A stretch of DNA of 64,000 nt from Varroa destructor (lineage: Eukaryota > Arthropoda > Arachnida > Mesostigmata > Varroidae): NCBI RefSeq assembly GCF_002443255.2, contig NW_019211459.1:916000-979999 (forward strand), in the 5' to 3' direction. The position numbers and the translations under genes were made by a program. The notes beneath the pieces were generated by a model. That model was not told where the DNA came from. It saw nothing but the letters and a program-made list of their open reading frames with translations, and searched no databases. This document shows, piece by piece, positions 50,001 through 59,734 of this stretch (positions are counted from its first letter, which is position 1; each line of letters opens with the position of its first letter).

Positions 50001-53000
50001 TATGATATGGTTAACTAAGTAGACGTTCAAACAAACACTGCAAGCGTGTACCGTCACCTTACTCTTCTCTTATGATATGATTATATCGTGTAGTTATAGT
50101 GGGAAGTATACATTCGTCGATGTTTATAGAAAAACAATAGGGTCATGACTTTATCAGAGGTCAACTACACGCTACGCGTGAGTTCGGCAAATCTCACTTT
50201 TTTTAATAGTGTTTGTGCCTTTCTTCGACTGGCCAGAGAGATTCTTGACCACCTAGTCTATATTCGATCGCCGACCAATACGTCTTAAGCTATTCCATGC
50301 TACCGCAAGCAAGGGTGAATCATGAACTACTGTCGGGCGTTCCAATAAGAGCGGAAAATATAAATCCCAGATGAGATAGAGTTTTTATTTGACCATAAAG
50401 TGGACATGTGGGAATTATGTAACAGCACATCTGGCGAATAGCCTCTTCGGCCTAGCTAACAAATCTGTATTCTTTTGACGTTGAAAAATCTTATTTTATT
50501 TACGGTTCGGTATAACTATAACTGGGACTAATCGCTTGCTGTCGTTCGGTTGCCTAGATTGCAGGCGACCCTGGACTTGCAGACATAAATTTTTCACTTC
50601 AAAAAACCCAGGGAAAATTTAAAGAGGCATTAGGTTGCACGGTTCAGGCGGCTGAATCCGCTTGCCACAGCGGGAGAGTATGCGCCTCCTTCCGCCCATG
50701 AAAATTATTGTTCCTAATGGCTTGCTCACAAAGCCATCAACATAAAAATAACCCTCATTACTGAGAACGATTTTGCTGAAGAACTTACTGTTTATCTGTT
50801 GTCGTTGTTGTCGTTCACATGCCCAGATGACGAACTCTCTTTACCAGATTTGTTGCTCCATATGTAATTCTCACGTGTCTACTTTGTGATGAAATCAAAA
50901 TTTAGTAGCCAAAATGAGCTATTTTATTTGAAATTTAAATTTTGCGCCCCTATTGATACGCCTGCACAGGCGAGGTGGACGAGTTACATTAACGTACTAC
51001 CGTCACGAAATATGGCACGGTGCTGACTCAGACAGAAAGAGCGCGTAAATGAACGTACTGCGTGATTTCATGCACATTCAGTACATTAAAGGTATAGTCG
51101 TAACAAAGCATCAGTTAATCATCTCCTGATTGACCTTTATCGAAGTATATGTTGAATTTGACCAATCTATAGTGAAGATCTTGATATACTATAAGATATT
51201 AGTTCTATTTAGGCTTTTTTTTTGGACGTCGGCGTTAAAAATCAGGCAAAAAAAAGGCGACACACAGATCGCTCTCTGAATTCTCAAGTGGTTGTATTAC
51301 GACTTCCAACGGTATAGTTCGTCACATGGTCTGAAGTATCAAACAAATGGAGAAAACGAATCATTCGAAACCAAAAAAATTGGCTAGGCTTATTTGTACG
51401 CTAGTTATTGAATAATGCTTCCTTCGAGAGGCATTAAATAGCACTAATCCAAACACAACCGCTATTGGTTGATCACCTGTCGCGTGATGCCGGCGTATTT
51501 ATTAGTCGATAACAAAGATGGTGGCCCATCATCATGGATGCTATAATTGCAATTAAATTTCGACTGAAGCGTGAGGCATTGTCCTCCGTCCGGCGAAGTG
51601 ACGAGAGGGGAAAGCGTCCCCCCTTCGACAGGCTGACGATGTGACACCGAGACTTTTGACAGGACACCAGTGGCAGCGTTCGCCACCGTCCGACTGGCCG
51701 CTATTTGGCCATCGTTATACTGTTCCTGCAAATGGCCTATGAAAGTCAATAGTAACAGCGGAGAAGACAATGAAAAGCATTAGCCTTCTAATATGAATTT
51801 TATTAGTTATTATCTATAAGCTGAATGTTGACGTCAGGGTGTGCAGTCCTCAGCAATTAGGTCTTCAGCAAATATACATATATTCTCTTGTTGAAACGAA
51901 TAGTAATCAAAGTTAGAGTTTTCCGGTGTTAATCATACATATGACTAATCTACGGGTAGATTTACTCTATAGTATTAAAAGTTTACAGCAGATACGTAGC
52001 TGAACGCATCTTAATTCGGTAGATTTTACTGTGAGATAAATTATTGAAGTGAACCTTTGTTAAAATGCCGCGTCTCGCGTTGCTTAGCCATTGCAATCTC
52101 GTCAATGGTCCCTTCTGCTGTCACCAAACGAGTAGACAAAGCCTTCGCATCCATATTTGATTCCTTCGATTGTTCGCCACATGTGAGGACCTAGAGCACA
52201 TGAGATCGAGCCAGAGGACTTCGCTTGAGCTGTAAGCTTGGCGAAGGCATGTTCCAGCGCGCTGAAGCCACTAGGGCGTTATAAGATGACGTTCTTTACT
52301 CATACAAATTATGCAGCATTTATGCATAGTTAGGGCTTTATTTACAGCGATCAGTAACAGTTCGGAATTTTCCGAGCAGCAGCTCGATACAAAGTTTGAA
52401 ACACTTGATCAGAAGACGTACTCAGTATTTTGTTGCCAAAACAGACATGTATAATGAACCGTCTTTTTCAATAGAAATCAAATTGCTATATACGAGCTTA
52501 AGTCACCTGCATAATCTCGTCAAAGAACTAACAATACTTTGTAGACCTTGGACCCCTTCAATGTGGGAACCTGGCACTTGAGCAAAATTGTTTAACTCTC
52601 GTTGATGCATACGCGTACAGACGTTCGCAATCGCCCGTACGCAGCCCGAAATTGCAGGCACCTACCTTACGATCCTGTCGTTTCCCTGCAACGCGTTCAG
52701 CCGAATAGCCGTCGCCCTCTAACTTGTCTCTCACCTAGAATTTAAAAGAGAGTTTAGTTTTCTTTTGAAGCAGCGGTAAGTTCAGACCTGAGCTTGCCAC
52801 CTCGCAAAAGTCAAACGTACCTGGAAAATAGATCAGTTCCACTTGAACGCTGTGTATAGAAAACCATCATTATTTCAAACGGAACACTTTTTACATGAAT
52901 ATTCCTGCGCAGTCACATTTCACTCATATGCATGGCTGTCCTCCTTGTTTTGCTTAGCATTAACATAGTGTGTCGGTATTCAACATCTGTTACTTACAAA

Positions 53001-56000
53001 AGAGGTACAATACACATATTTATCATCAGTCCACTTATGTCAAAGCGAACTTCGGCCTTCAGTTTTCGCTGCAAGTCCTTCAGGCGCACTGAAGGCAGCT
53101 ACGCTGCCCTAATCAAATTATCATTGGAAAATTCGCAACGTTCGAAACTATGCATGCTCGCCGTACAGTCTTCTGGTACAACAGCAGATACCATAGCGAC
53201 TACTGCAATTAAACACGATCAACTTTTTTTATGCAATAGCCATCGTATGCGAACCTTGTGCGATACGTTTCTCGCGACAACGTGAGAATACACGACGGTG
53301 GAGATTTGAATGACGCCACTGGAGAGGAGGACGAAAGCCTCGCCAACAACCGAAGGGGTAACAAATTGGAACTGCAGCGACACCTTTGACAACTCCCCGG
53401 ATCAACTATTGTGTGTTAAAATAACGCTTTCTATTGAAACAATTAGGCCTGTTAAATAGTGTGAACTTGCTTCTCCATTGTTCCTATGGCAAATACTAAT
53501 ACCGCTAACTTGGAGATTAGAGTAAATATGAGCGAGTGGAGCTATCATACGAAAACAAACAATATTTCAATTATTCTCTCCAAGTACGCTAACAAGTGAG
53601 GCTCGATCCGCTGACAACTTTTCGGTCATCTCATTAATGTGTTCAAGTACTGTGCATGTCATAGTAGCACCAAGCAACTAGATGATGGGATTGCTCATTG
53701 CTAGAATTCACTCCCAATGTGAGCGATTTTGGCAATCCAAAATTTCATTAATGGTTGTTAAAGACTCACCTGTGTAGCTGTATACAATCTCGTACTGTAT
53801 TCTATCGACCACCCTCGAAAACAACCCATAGTTCCAAGAATTTTGGGGCGTAAATAATGCTACTTATATATCATTGACTGGTTACTCGGTGTCTAACGCG
53901 GACTCGATTGTTGACTGCTTAAACGGCACTGTTTTTTTCTTTTAGTGAAAAACCAATTCACCGAAATGGTCTAATATGGCTTTTCTGGCAAACCTTCGAC
54001 ACTTCAAACGTGCGCTCGACGTCAAACGTTTGAAACATCGCTTTGATGTTAGTACAGGGAACAGGACACACAACCCGGCTGCTGTGCCTTACTCACTCAC
54101 ACCGGTTGCCTAATGCACAAATGGATAAAGTATGATTCCTTATGAGCCAAACAACGTCAGATCTCCACTCCCTGATCAGCCTTCTATATATATATAATTC
54201 TTTTTTACGGGTCTACGTAGTAGTGAATCAAGTTATCAGCACGATTACAGCTAAAGTTTTCATTGCATCGAATTTTAATATTGGTCTTTTGACCACTGGG
54301 GTGAACTTTAAAAACCGATGCAGCTTCTTGGCTTTTATGACTCGGAAAAAAGTTTATCTAGGTTCCGAATCTTCCTTCAGCCTTCGTCGACGGCTGATAT
54401 TCAGGTCTATATTATATACGTTCGAAGTGTCCGTCCTCGCTCGAAGAGCAACAATGCGTAGCTCTGTCGTAATGTTCAGCAAAGCTCCCAATGCAACTAG
54501 GCTGCGATGCATAACAGATGGCCTGTAATATTCATTTGGCAACAATAGCTCAAATAAAATCAATGATAGGCTCTATTATTTGGCCTGGTCCCGATTTTAT
54601 TGCAATAATGTGTAAGCTGAAATAGAAAACTACACAGTTCTTAAACGATTTTTTTCGGCACTCTTTATATACCTATTATGTGTCGCTCTCGTTCGTTCGT
54701 TCGTGCTGCTGTAAAAGGAACACGCGATCTTATTATATGTTATATATAGCTTAAGTTAAAAGCGCGTAGTTGCTTCCTAACCTGCTGGGTATGCCTCGCC
54801 TCGTGGTAGTGAAGGTCTCCAGCCTGTAGCTTTTTCACCTGTTGATTTGTTGTTTCATGAGTCTCCTGGATTACCCCATCCTTCATAATTTTACGAATAT
54901 TTGACGTTGATATCTGTATAAGATACGGCAATAAATCTGCATGACATATTTGCCACTACATACTACTACTATACTGAGGCAGTATTAAAGTTTTACCATT
55001 TCGAACGAGCGCCACCTTGATTGTATTTTCTATGTCCGAGATGTTTAAGGACCGCGATTGACAGGTATACCTATACGACATGACAATTGCGTCATATTCA
55101 GAACTATTTAATATTTAACAAGTGTTACATAATCATTTTGTAGCCATTGTTAATGGCAATTTGCTATATTCAGTGTCTCTTCTCGACACCATAGATGAAA
55201 GGCGTTTCATAAAGAAATGCGCAAAAATATCTCCTGCTTTTAAACATGTAGATGGAAAATGAGTCTAATAAGTACATATAATGGAGATTATATCAGATAG
55301 CTTTGAGGAAGATGACAAACTTTCCTTTCAAGAGTCAACAAGCTTTCTATACTGAAAAGGCTCAAAGTTGAAGTAAGTAGAGCAAGCGTTACTTATACAT
55401 CAATTTCTCATGCATTACTCCAATTAAGAGGTCGTGTCAATCAATTATCATCTAATAAATGTATTCGACACACGCTTTCTCTGTTCAATAATACAACTAG
55501 CAAAGTAATAAAGCTTATTTATATACTTGGAGCTGTACGAAGAATTTCTCTTGGCAGCGTCTCTATCATCAGGTAACTTAGATAGCCGGGGCATGAGTAT
55601 CGTCGCAAACCATTAACCAATTTGCGAAGTTACTGTAGGATTAGGAACTCGATTCTTCACCTGGAGTTCTCCAAGACTTTTTGTTTATAAATATACAAGA
55701 AAATGCTAATTCTTGCTCTATAATATATTAACCCTGGCCAAATTTTCGATTCTTAGTGCACGAAATGATTTTCATAATCCCATACTTTATAAAGTATACT
55801 AAGAGTACCATATATAATGTGATTCTGACAGGTTTTCAAGGTTAATTGTTTACCACGTTACTACTCGCTAGCCTAACTGGCACGAGCATTTTTCCAACCG
55901 CCTGCGCATCAGACCCAGTTTGCTCACCTTTCTGTGTTCGTGTTTGTACTCTTCAGTCGCTTTTTCGCCGGACTTAACAATGCCCATAGGAGTGGAAAAA

Positions 56001-59000
56001 GAGAACGCACCGTCTTCATCAGAAGCTTGGTGCTCATGTCCACTGAGACTTTCGATGGAAAATCCACGTCGTGCTGATAGCGGGATCATTTTTAGCGCAC
56101 TGTTGGGTCTGTCGGGACCGCCTGTGGCTGATGACACTGATATGGATCTGATGAATAAACATATAACGGCAGTGAGATTTGTCCATTATTATAATTGTAG
56201 ATATATTGTTTTGTTTTGATGGCAAGTGGCTATTTAGAACATCTGTGAGCTAAATCCTTCAGATTGCTTGGAATTGTTCTAAGTCCTAAGGTAGAGGTTT
56301 GCCTCAAAGCTTAAACTTAACATCCTGTGAGTTCTGCAGTGAAGAGTGACTTTGGTTGGAATATCCTAAGTTACCAGCCATGATATCTGCCTGAATTCCA
56401 TTCGAGGTTGTTTTTTGCAGAGAGCAAAGCAATGTGCACCTCACACTTTTTAAATCGGCAGCTAGAATATATACATTTACATACACCTGTGTAAGAAGTC
56501 GTTCAAATCAATGTAAGCTTAATAGAAATTACAGGAATTACTATCATTTAACTATGAAATGGTTGTTATTACTTAGGCTGACCTAAATTCCCCTTCCGGT
56601 TCAAAACGCGAAAGGTCTAAAATTTATTATACACGTCAACTTCTTAAGTACGTATTGTAGTTGTCTAGAAAATGTAGCGTTACGGTTTTTTTTTTTCTCA
56701 CAACTTTGCTCTAGTGCGTGTTCCGGTTAATCATGATCTGTTTGATCTCGGAAATAGCCTTCCCTGGTATACACTGCTATCCACTTAAAAAGTAAATCGT
56801 TTTACGGGGGCGTTTGTTTCAAAAAACAAAAGCTTCTTGAAAAGTACAAAGGGAGGGGTACAGAAAATTTTACTTAAAGCTATTGAATTTTCAGTTTCGA
56901 CCATGTTCACAGACACAGAATACGCGTAATATCACAATTAATGCACTTTGGCAGGTTTTAATGCCGGTTGAAGGTAAACTATTTTGAGATACAACAACTC
57001 AAGCTTTCGGGGCCATCTTTTAACATTGGCCATACTTTGAACAACTTGTCAATAACTATTGTCGGCCAAACGGAGTTTTAAACTGTTTACGACAAGATGT
57101 CTTCTTCTACATATATATCTATGGAAATATCTGCATAGTGGAAACCTATATACTGATTATAGTTTAACGTGCTAATTTCTTGTTTACATCATACCTGCGA
57201 TTTTTCTATTACGAAGCTAAACAACTGGGCTGTCCGCCAGCTAGATAATTTTTCGAATCAACCTTCTAAGAGGGTATCATACTTGCACACTTACCTTACG
57301 TAATTGCTTCCGTTATTGCCTGCATTAGCTAAAGATGATGAGGAAGTTACTTGAGCGAAAGGCACCTAAAAAAGGAGAACATTTATAAAATGACTGTTTG
57401 CGGGTTTCTCGATGACCATGTTAAAAGCAAAAAAGGTTACAAACTGATCCAGGTCATCGCTCAGATGCTACTATAGAACTTTATTATGGTAATATACGTA
57501 GAACTGCACAGTTAAAATGAAAGAAGGGGAAATCACAAGGAGTGTTTTAGGACAACGCACTGAATACGACGTCACCACTGATTCGCACAGTTTTTGGTAG
57601 AGGAAATAATCAATCATCGTTTATTTTACCTCATTGGACGATCACTATTCAGATTATCATCACTAAGATGAAAATTTAAGTCGCTTTCTAGCCAGTAGTT
57701 GCATTTCGAAGTCTTCACCTTGAAAGGAAAAAGTGAGAACCATCCGGTGTATAATCATAGTTGAACATATATATTTAAGAAAGAGGAGGCTAAGTTATAC
57801 GTTTTTGGTACGTTTCGAAGTTAATGTGGACCACGAGGCTCCAACCAATTCCTTTTCAGTTATTTTGATATTTCTACTGGAAGAGATTGATCAATGTTAC
57901 AATGGAATATTCTTGACCTCCGAAATAGATATATATAGGAAACGAGGCTTGTCCATATGTTTACATTACAGGTCACGTGCGGCTGCTTCCTACTGAGAGA
58001 AATAGTTCGTTCTTCAAAAATAAACCTCGCCAAAACTGGCTACAACTTAATAAACGCTAGTTAAGTTTTCGAATTCACAAATGCTAGGTCTGCGACACCA
58101 AATCAATAGCAACAGTGTTTTAATACTCCCAGGCAGTTTATTACATCGAACCGATCTTGTTCGTCTGGGGCCATGTGGGTTTTGCTTAAGTGCAATGTTC
58201 GATTTGCCTGATAAGTGGGTGTCAATTTGCGGGTTGAGAAAAATCGAACACATGGATTTACGATCTCCTAACTCAAAATTTAAGAGAGAGCATGTCCTAT
58301 CGTTAGATACCGGGAATCGATAAGAAGGATTTTAAGCTTTAGATTCGCCCCTAGGCTATGTTCTGCCTAATTGCCCTCTTAGTCGTTGGCTATTGATTCG
58401 AATAGCGTGCGGTAGTCTTTGACGAACTTGAGCCAACCGCAACCATCATTTAGGGTGTGTTGAATGTAGATGTCCGTAGAACCTGGGCGCGTATGGGGTA
58501 AAATCGCACTGAAAAAAGAGCGGAAGTCTAGTTGCAGTTGCTTGGTGGCTCAACTGTAAATGTTGTATCTCCTGGAAATTAGCTTCGGACAGTGCAAAAA
58601 GGCTGTATCCTCACCCATTTCGACATGAAGACTGGCATGACCGACATAAAAAAACATATGTGAATGGATGAATAAAGCTTAAGGGTAAGTTGTTTTGTAG
58701 ACTAGAATAATCATGTAATTTCTCTCCGAATCTTCCCGAATACGGAACTGCTTACAGGAAGGGGTAAAACATTAAATTTGATTGATATTTGAAAACATGG
58801 GCCGCAACTATTCCAGCTTCGGGACGTATTAGATGATTTAAGGGAAATTGGGGTGCACTAGCTTCTAGCTCCCTGATAACAGCAGTCATGTGATCGCCAA
58901 GAATATAAATGATCATTACGAAAGGAATGAAGCAATCAAATAGCCGGCGGTTGGCTTATAGCCCGGATAATTGACTTATCTAAATATGAACAGATATCAA

Positions 59001-59707
59001 GACCGATATAATAATGTACAATTTAAACAAAACATCTTGGCGCACTGCTCACTCAGCTACACGAGACAGGATTAACGCGGCAATTGGCGAGTTCATCCGC
59101 AGAAAATTCATCGGCAACCTAGCCTCACAAGCGTTTAGATTGCCTTATTTTTTAAAATGAAGAGTATTCTTCCGAACTGATGGGTTCCTGCGAACCAACA
59201 TGGAGTACGTATGTGGTCGAAACACACCGACCTGTATGACTAAACCGTACTAAAACGTTCCCCAAAAAAAAACGATTTGACCCAAGTTCGCCACTGTCTG
59301 TGGTCTTATCAGGTTACCTGTCTCCCGTTGGCTTCTAGCGCACCCTAACTAAAGTACCTGAAAAACTCGTTTTTCTAAAAAGTTTCACAGTTAGGAACGT
59401 ACGCCAAAGTGAACAATGACTAATCGTTATTCCATCGATGATTCGCTGGCTACAGGTCGGGCACAATGATACGCACCTGTTGTGGGCCGCCGCCAGTGGG
59501 ATTGGCCCCACTTCTCAGGACTGCGATCGGCTTTCCGATTGTCGCAGGAGTCGGTGAACCTGATTCAGCGGCGTTCGGGGTATTGAACGCGGGCAACGCC
59601 GTATTGCTCGTCTCATCATTCTCGCCCACGGCTGCATGACCAGCAATACCATTCCCTGCCGCCGCTGTTGCATGCGCTGTTTTCACCGCTAAGCTTTTTT
59701 TGCTCAT
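34820..59707 (-). CDS. SARM1: SARM1/Ect4 NAD+ hydrolase, ARM-SAM-SAM-TIR, 24 exons
   Basis: The joined exons give about 1,124 aa. SARM1 (Drosophila Sarm/Ect4, C. elegans TIR-1) is the neuronal NADase that executes axon degeneration and, in invertebrates, also acts in innate immune signalling. Domain order: low-complexity N-terminus (1-380), ARM repeats (about 380-745) which hold the enzyme inactive, SAM1 (745-830) and SAM2 (837-888) which make the octameric ring, TIR (905-1054) which cleaves NAD+. The TIR holds [20 protein letters not shown] and [14 protein letters not shown]; the Glu of LEAGKF (E945) aligns with the catalytic Glu of human SARM1. In the ARM, W438 (SAWSVP) and the HLFK motif (H539, K542) match human residues of the NMN/NAD+ sensing pocket. 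The N-terminal frame stays open for nine codons above ATG 59707, so further upstream coding exons are possible. Confidence 0.96.
36980..37058 (-). CDS. SARM1: SARM1 exon, end of TIR
   Basis: Acceptor ggatttcctag; reads [20 protein letters not shown] then RQANEK. It has a donor AAG/gttagc at 36979 in phase 0, matching the terminal exon at 35032. Without splicing the frame ends two codons later, at TGA 36971. Confidence 0.93.
38192..38313 (-). CDS. SARM1: SARM1 TIR exon
   Basis: Acceptor cccatttcctttag, donor AA/gtgagt; 122 nt, leaves phase 2. Reads [20 protein letters not shown] then [20 protein letters not shown], matching Ect4 EIVAALNSNCNIIPIID and PEVERLPEDMRSV. Confidence 0.96.
39321..39347. 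repeat. (TA)n microsatellite
   Basis: TA dinucleotide run in the TIR-region intron of SARM1. Confidence 0.9.
39598..39681 (-). CDS. SARM1: SARM1 TIR exon
   Basis: Acceptor acatttacag, donor AGA/gtaagc; 28 codons, phase 0. Reads [20 protein letters not shown] then DRKDWVHR, matching human [20 protein letters not shown] and KDWVHKEIV. Confidence 0.95.
40160..40265 (-). CDS. SARM1: SARM1 TIR exon with catalytic Glu
   Basis: Acceptor tctattcttag, donor CAG/gtaacg; 106 nt. Reads [20 protein letters not shown] then [15 protein letters not shown]. The Glu of LEAGKF (E945) is the catalytic position for NAD+ cleavage. [11 protein letters not shown] forms the BB-loop side. Confidence 0.97.
40701..40803 (-). 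CDS. SARM1: SARM1 exon, TIR start
   Basis: Acceptor gcgatttcag, donor CCAG/gtataa; 103 nt, enters phase 1, leaves phase 2. Reads [20 protein letters not shown] then [13 protein letters not shown], the betaA strand and first TIR helix (human PDVFISYRRNSGSQLA). Confidence 0.96.
41247..41409 (-). CDS. SARM1: SARM1 SAM2 exon
   Basis: Acceptor tatttatgacacag, donor GCAA/gtatgt; 163 nt, leaves phase 1. Reads [20 protein letters not shown] then [18 protein letters not shown], aligned to human FRQYTYGLVSCGLDRSLL and ECGIHxSVHRxxIL. Confidence 0.96.
42057..42122. repeat. Imperfect hairpin in SARM1 intron (66 nt)
   Basis: Outer arms TTCATTGGCT / AGCCAATGAA (10 bp, perfect) and inner GCCAC / GTGGC pairs, with unpaired bases between. 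Inside the intron between the SAM1-end and SAM2 exons. Confidence 0.6.
43266..43338 (-). CDS. SARM1: SARM1 exon, SAM1 end
   Basis: Acceptor aattttaacag, donor CAG/gtagga; 73 nt, enters phase 2, leaves phase 0. Reads [20 protein letters not shown] then NVAQ, matching FERELQNLKRMADYSSKD of Ect4. Confidence 0.93.
43742..43824 (-). CDS. SARM1: SARM1 SAM1 exon with GC donor
   Basis: Acceptor ctttag; reads [20 protein letters not shown] then NKQLLRK. The next exon continues FLRELRK, as in human RKRFFREL, only if the exon ends AAAAG and the intron begins gcatgt. The nearby GT (cat/gtaatt, five bases later) gives the wrong phase and a stop in the next exon. Confidence 0.88.
44391..44525 (-). CDS. 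SARM1: SARM1 exon, ARM end and SAM1 start
   Basis: Acceptor ctgacgttacag, donor AAG/gttgtc; 45 codons. Reads [20 protein letters not shown] then [20 protein letters not shown], the first SAM helices. Confidence 0.96.
44857..45052 (-). CDS. SARM1: SARM1 ARM exon
   Basis: Acceptor tttcgcataaag, donor CGG/gtagcg; 196 nt, enters phase 2, leaves phase 0. Reads [20 protein letters not shown], then [20 protein letters not shown] and [18 protein letters not shown], the last ARM repeats. Confidence 0.95.
45254..45369 (-). CDS. SARM1: SARM1 ARM exon
   Basis: Acceptor ctgttatcggcag, donor CTG/gttagt; 116 nt, phase 0 in, phase 2 out. Reads [20 protein letters not shown] then [18 protein letters not shown]; aligns with SGTLDLVEPFV and [14 protein letters not shown] of Ect4. 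Confidence 0.95.
45772..45784. repeat. C13 homopolymer (G13 on SARM1 sense strand)
   Basis: Thirteen consecutive C on the plus strand, beginning just inside the intron after the donor at 45793. Confidence 0.95.
45794..45899 (-). CDS. SARM1: SARM1 ARM exon
   Basis: Acceptor gattcttttcag, donor GAG/gtaagt; 106 nt, enters phase 2, leaves phase 0. Reads [20 protein letters not shown] then [15 protein letters not shown], matching human WLFPLAF and ACLAVAVLATNKEVE. A 13-bp G run on the sense strand begins 10 bases into the intron. Confidence 0.95.
47418..47548 (-). CDS. SARM1: SARM1 ARM exon
   Basis: Acceptor aattaacccacag, donor CG/gtgagt; 131 nt, leaves phase 2. Reads [20 protein letters not shown] then [20 protein letters not shown]; aligns without gaps to human [22 protein letters not shown] and the following repeat. 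Confidence 0.95.
48022..48150 (-). CDS. SARM1: SARM1 ARM exon with HLFK pocket motif
   Basis: Acceptor catgttttggcag, donor AAG/gtctgg; 43 codons, residues 513-555. Contains [20 protein letters not shown], aligned to human GHLFKHSEATC; H539 and K542 have the spacing of the allosteric pocket residues. Confidence 0.95.
48620..48871 (-). CDS. SARM1: SARM1 ARM exon
   Basis: Acceptor cacatttgcag, donor AAG/gtaggc; 84 codons, residues 429-512. Reads [20 protein letters not shown] and [20 protein letters not shown], matching human AAWAVPQYGHELGY and LEQSLTVENRERVAEHG. W438 corresponds to the pocket Trp. Confidence 0.95.
49260..49406 (-). CDS. SARM1: SARM1 exon, start of ARM region
   Basis: Acceptor gctctcattgcag, donor CAA/gtcagt; 49 codons, phase 0. 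Reads [20 protein letters not shown] then [20 protein letters not shown], amphipathic helices as in the first ARM repeat of SARM1. Confidence 0.88.
49577..49795 (-). CDS. SARM1: Candidate alternative first exon before the ARM domain
   Basis: A 73-codon frame opens with [20 protein letters not shown] and runs to KKKCASC, where a gtcagt donor lies in phase 0, matching the exon at 49406 (VQDEF). An AT-rich atataata lies just upstream. Spliced this way it would give a short SARM1 starting directly at the ARM repeats. If unspliced the frame ends in TGA at 49526. No homology was recognised; it may be a chance frame. Confidence 0.3.
51477..51736 (-). CDS. SARM1: SARM1 exon
   Basis: Acceptor gactttcatag, donor CAG/gtgatc; 260 nt, enters phase 1. 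The second AG (gcag, 11 bp on) would break the frame, which fixes the acceptor. Reads [20 protein letters not shown] onward to NKYAGITRQ. Precedes the ARM region. Confidence 0.85.
52055..52190 (-). CDS. SARM1: SARM1 exon
   Basis: Acceptor gtgctctag, donor AAAG/gttcac; 136 nt, leaves phase 1. Reads [20 protein letters not shown] then [20 protein letters not shown]. The other two frames are closed. Confidence 0.82.
52666..52734 (-). CDS. SARM1: SARM1 exon (69 nt)
   Basis: Acceptor aaattctag, donor AAG/gtaggt; 23 codons, phase 0. Reads [20 protein letters not shown] then DRK. No methionine ORF marks it; it is supported by two good splice sites and phase continuity. Confidence 0.8.
53770..53829 (-). 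CDS. SARM1: Candidate alternative first exon of SARM1 (MGCF N-terminus)
   Basis: ATG at 53829 opens [20 protein letters not shown] and meets a strong donor, CACAG/gtgagt, in phase 0, so it can splice to the exon at 52734. A TATATAAG box lies at 53863-53870, about 34 bp above the ATG. The frame is also open to a weak AG at 53860, so it could instead be a 90-nt cassette exon. Met-Gly-Cys might be lipidated, but that is only an inference. Confidence 0.3.
54782..54913 (-). CDS. SARM1: SARM1 exon
   Basis: Acceptor atcttatacag, donor CAG/gttagg; 44 codons, phase 0. Reads [20 protein letters not shown] then [10 protein letters not shown], a polar helical-looking segment of the N-terminal region. 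Confidence 0.8.
55928..56147 (-). CDS. SARM1: SARM1 exon
   Basis: Acceptor tttattcatcag, donor AAG/gtgagc; 220 nt, enters phase 2, leaves phase 0. Begins [20 protein letters not shown] and contains [20 protein letters not shown], an S/T-rich regulatory-looking segment. Confidence 0.8.
57295..57365 (-). CDS. SARM1: SARM1 cassette exon B, alternative to A
   Basis: Acceptor ctcctttttttag, donor gtaagt (strong); 71 nt, enters phase 0 and leaves phase 2. Encodes [20 protein letters not shown] then NYV, a Ser/Asn/Gly-rich linker. It can replace exon A without frame change but cannot be spliced together with it. Confidence 0.65.
57630..57718 (-). CDS. SARM1: SARM1 cassette exon A
   Basis: Acceptor cctttcaag, donor gtaaaa; 89 nt, enters phase 0 and leaves phase 2. 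Encodes [20 protein letters not shown] then DNLNSDRPM. The frame joins the exons on both sides without a stop. See the separate entry for exon B, which has the same phases. Confidence 0.7.
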
Positions 59708-59734
59708 TTCCGAGCGTTGACGGCTTTCGCGAGT
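59477..59734 (-). CDS. SARM1: SARM1 N-terminal exon with candidate start ATG 59707
   Basis: Acceptor catttatttcag before 59734, donor CAG/gtgcgt. ATG at 59707 starts [20 protein letters not shown]; nine in-frame codons (TRESRQRSE) precede it. Composition is Ala/Gly/Pro/Thr-rich and probably disordered. Either a spliced 5' UTR exon precedes it or translation starts further upstream. The exon ends in phase 0. Confidence 0.75.

Noticed and set aside
53051..53077. 27-nt microexon DLQRKLKAE on the minus strand, phase 0, fitting before VRDKLEGD
   Set aside because: Coiled-coil-like peptide and phase are attractive, but the donor gttcgc and the acceptor are weak, and the reverse strand is also open. 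Not supported without transcripts.
52932..53285. Plus-strand ORF of 117 codons inside SARM1
   Set aside because: No recognisable domain, inside an intron of the opposite strand, and no splice or promoter support.
53260..53345. Strong pyrimidine tract and cag on the minus strand (ctttcgtcctcctctccag)
   Set aside because: All three frames after it are open for a while, none joins the SARM1 exons in phase, and no family match.
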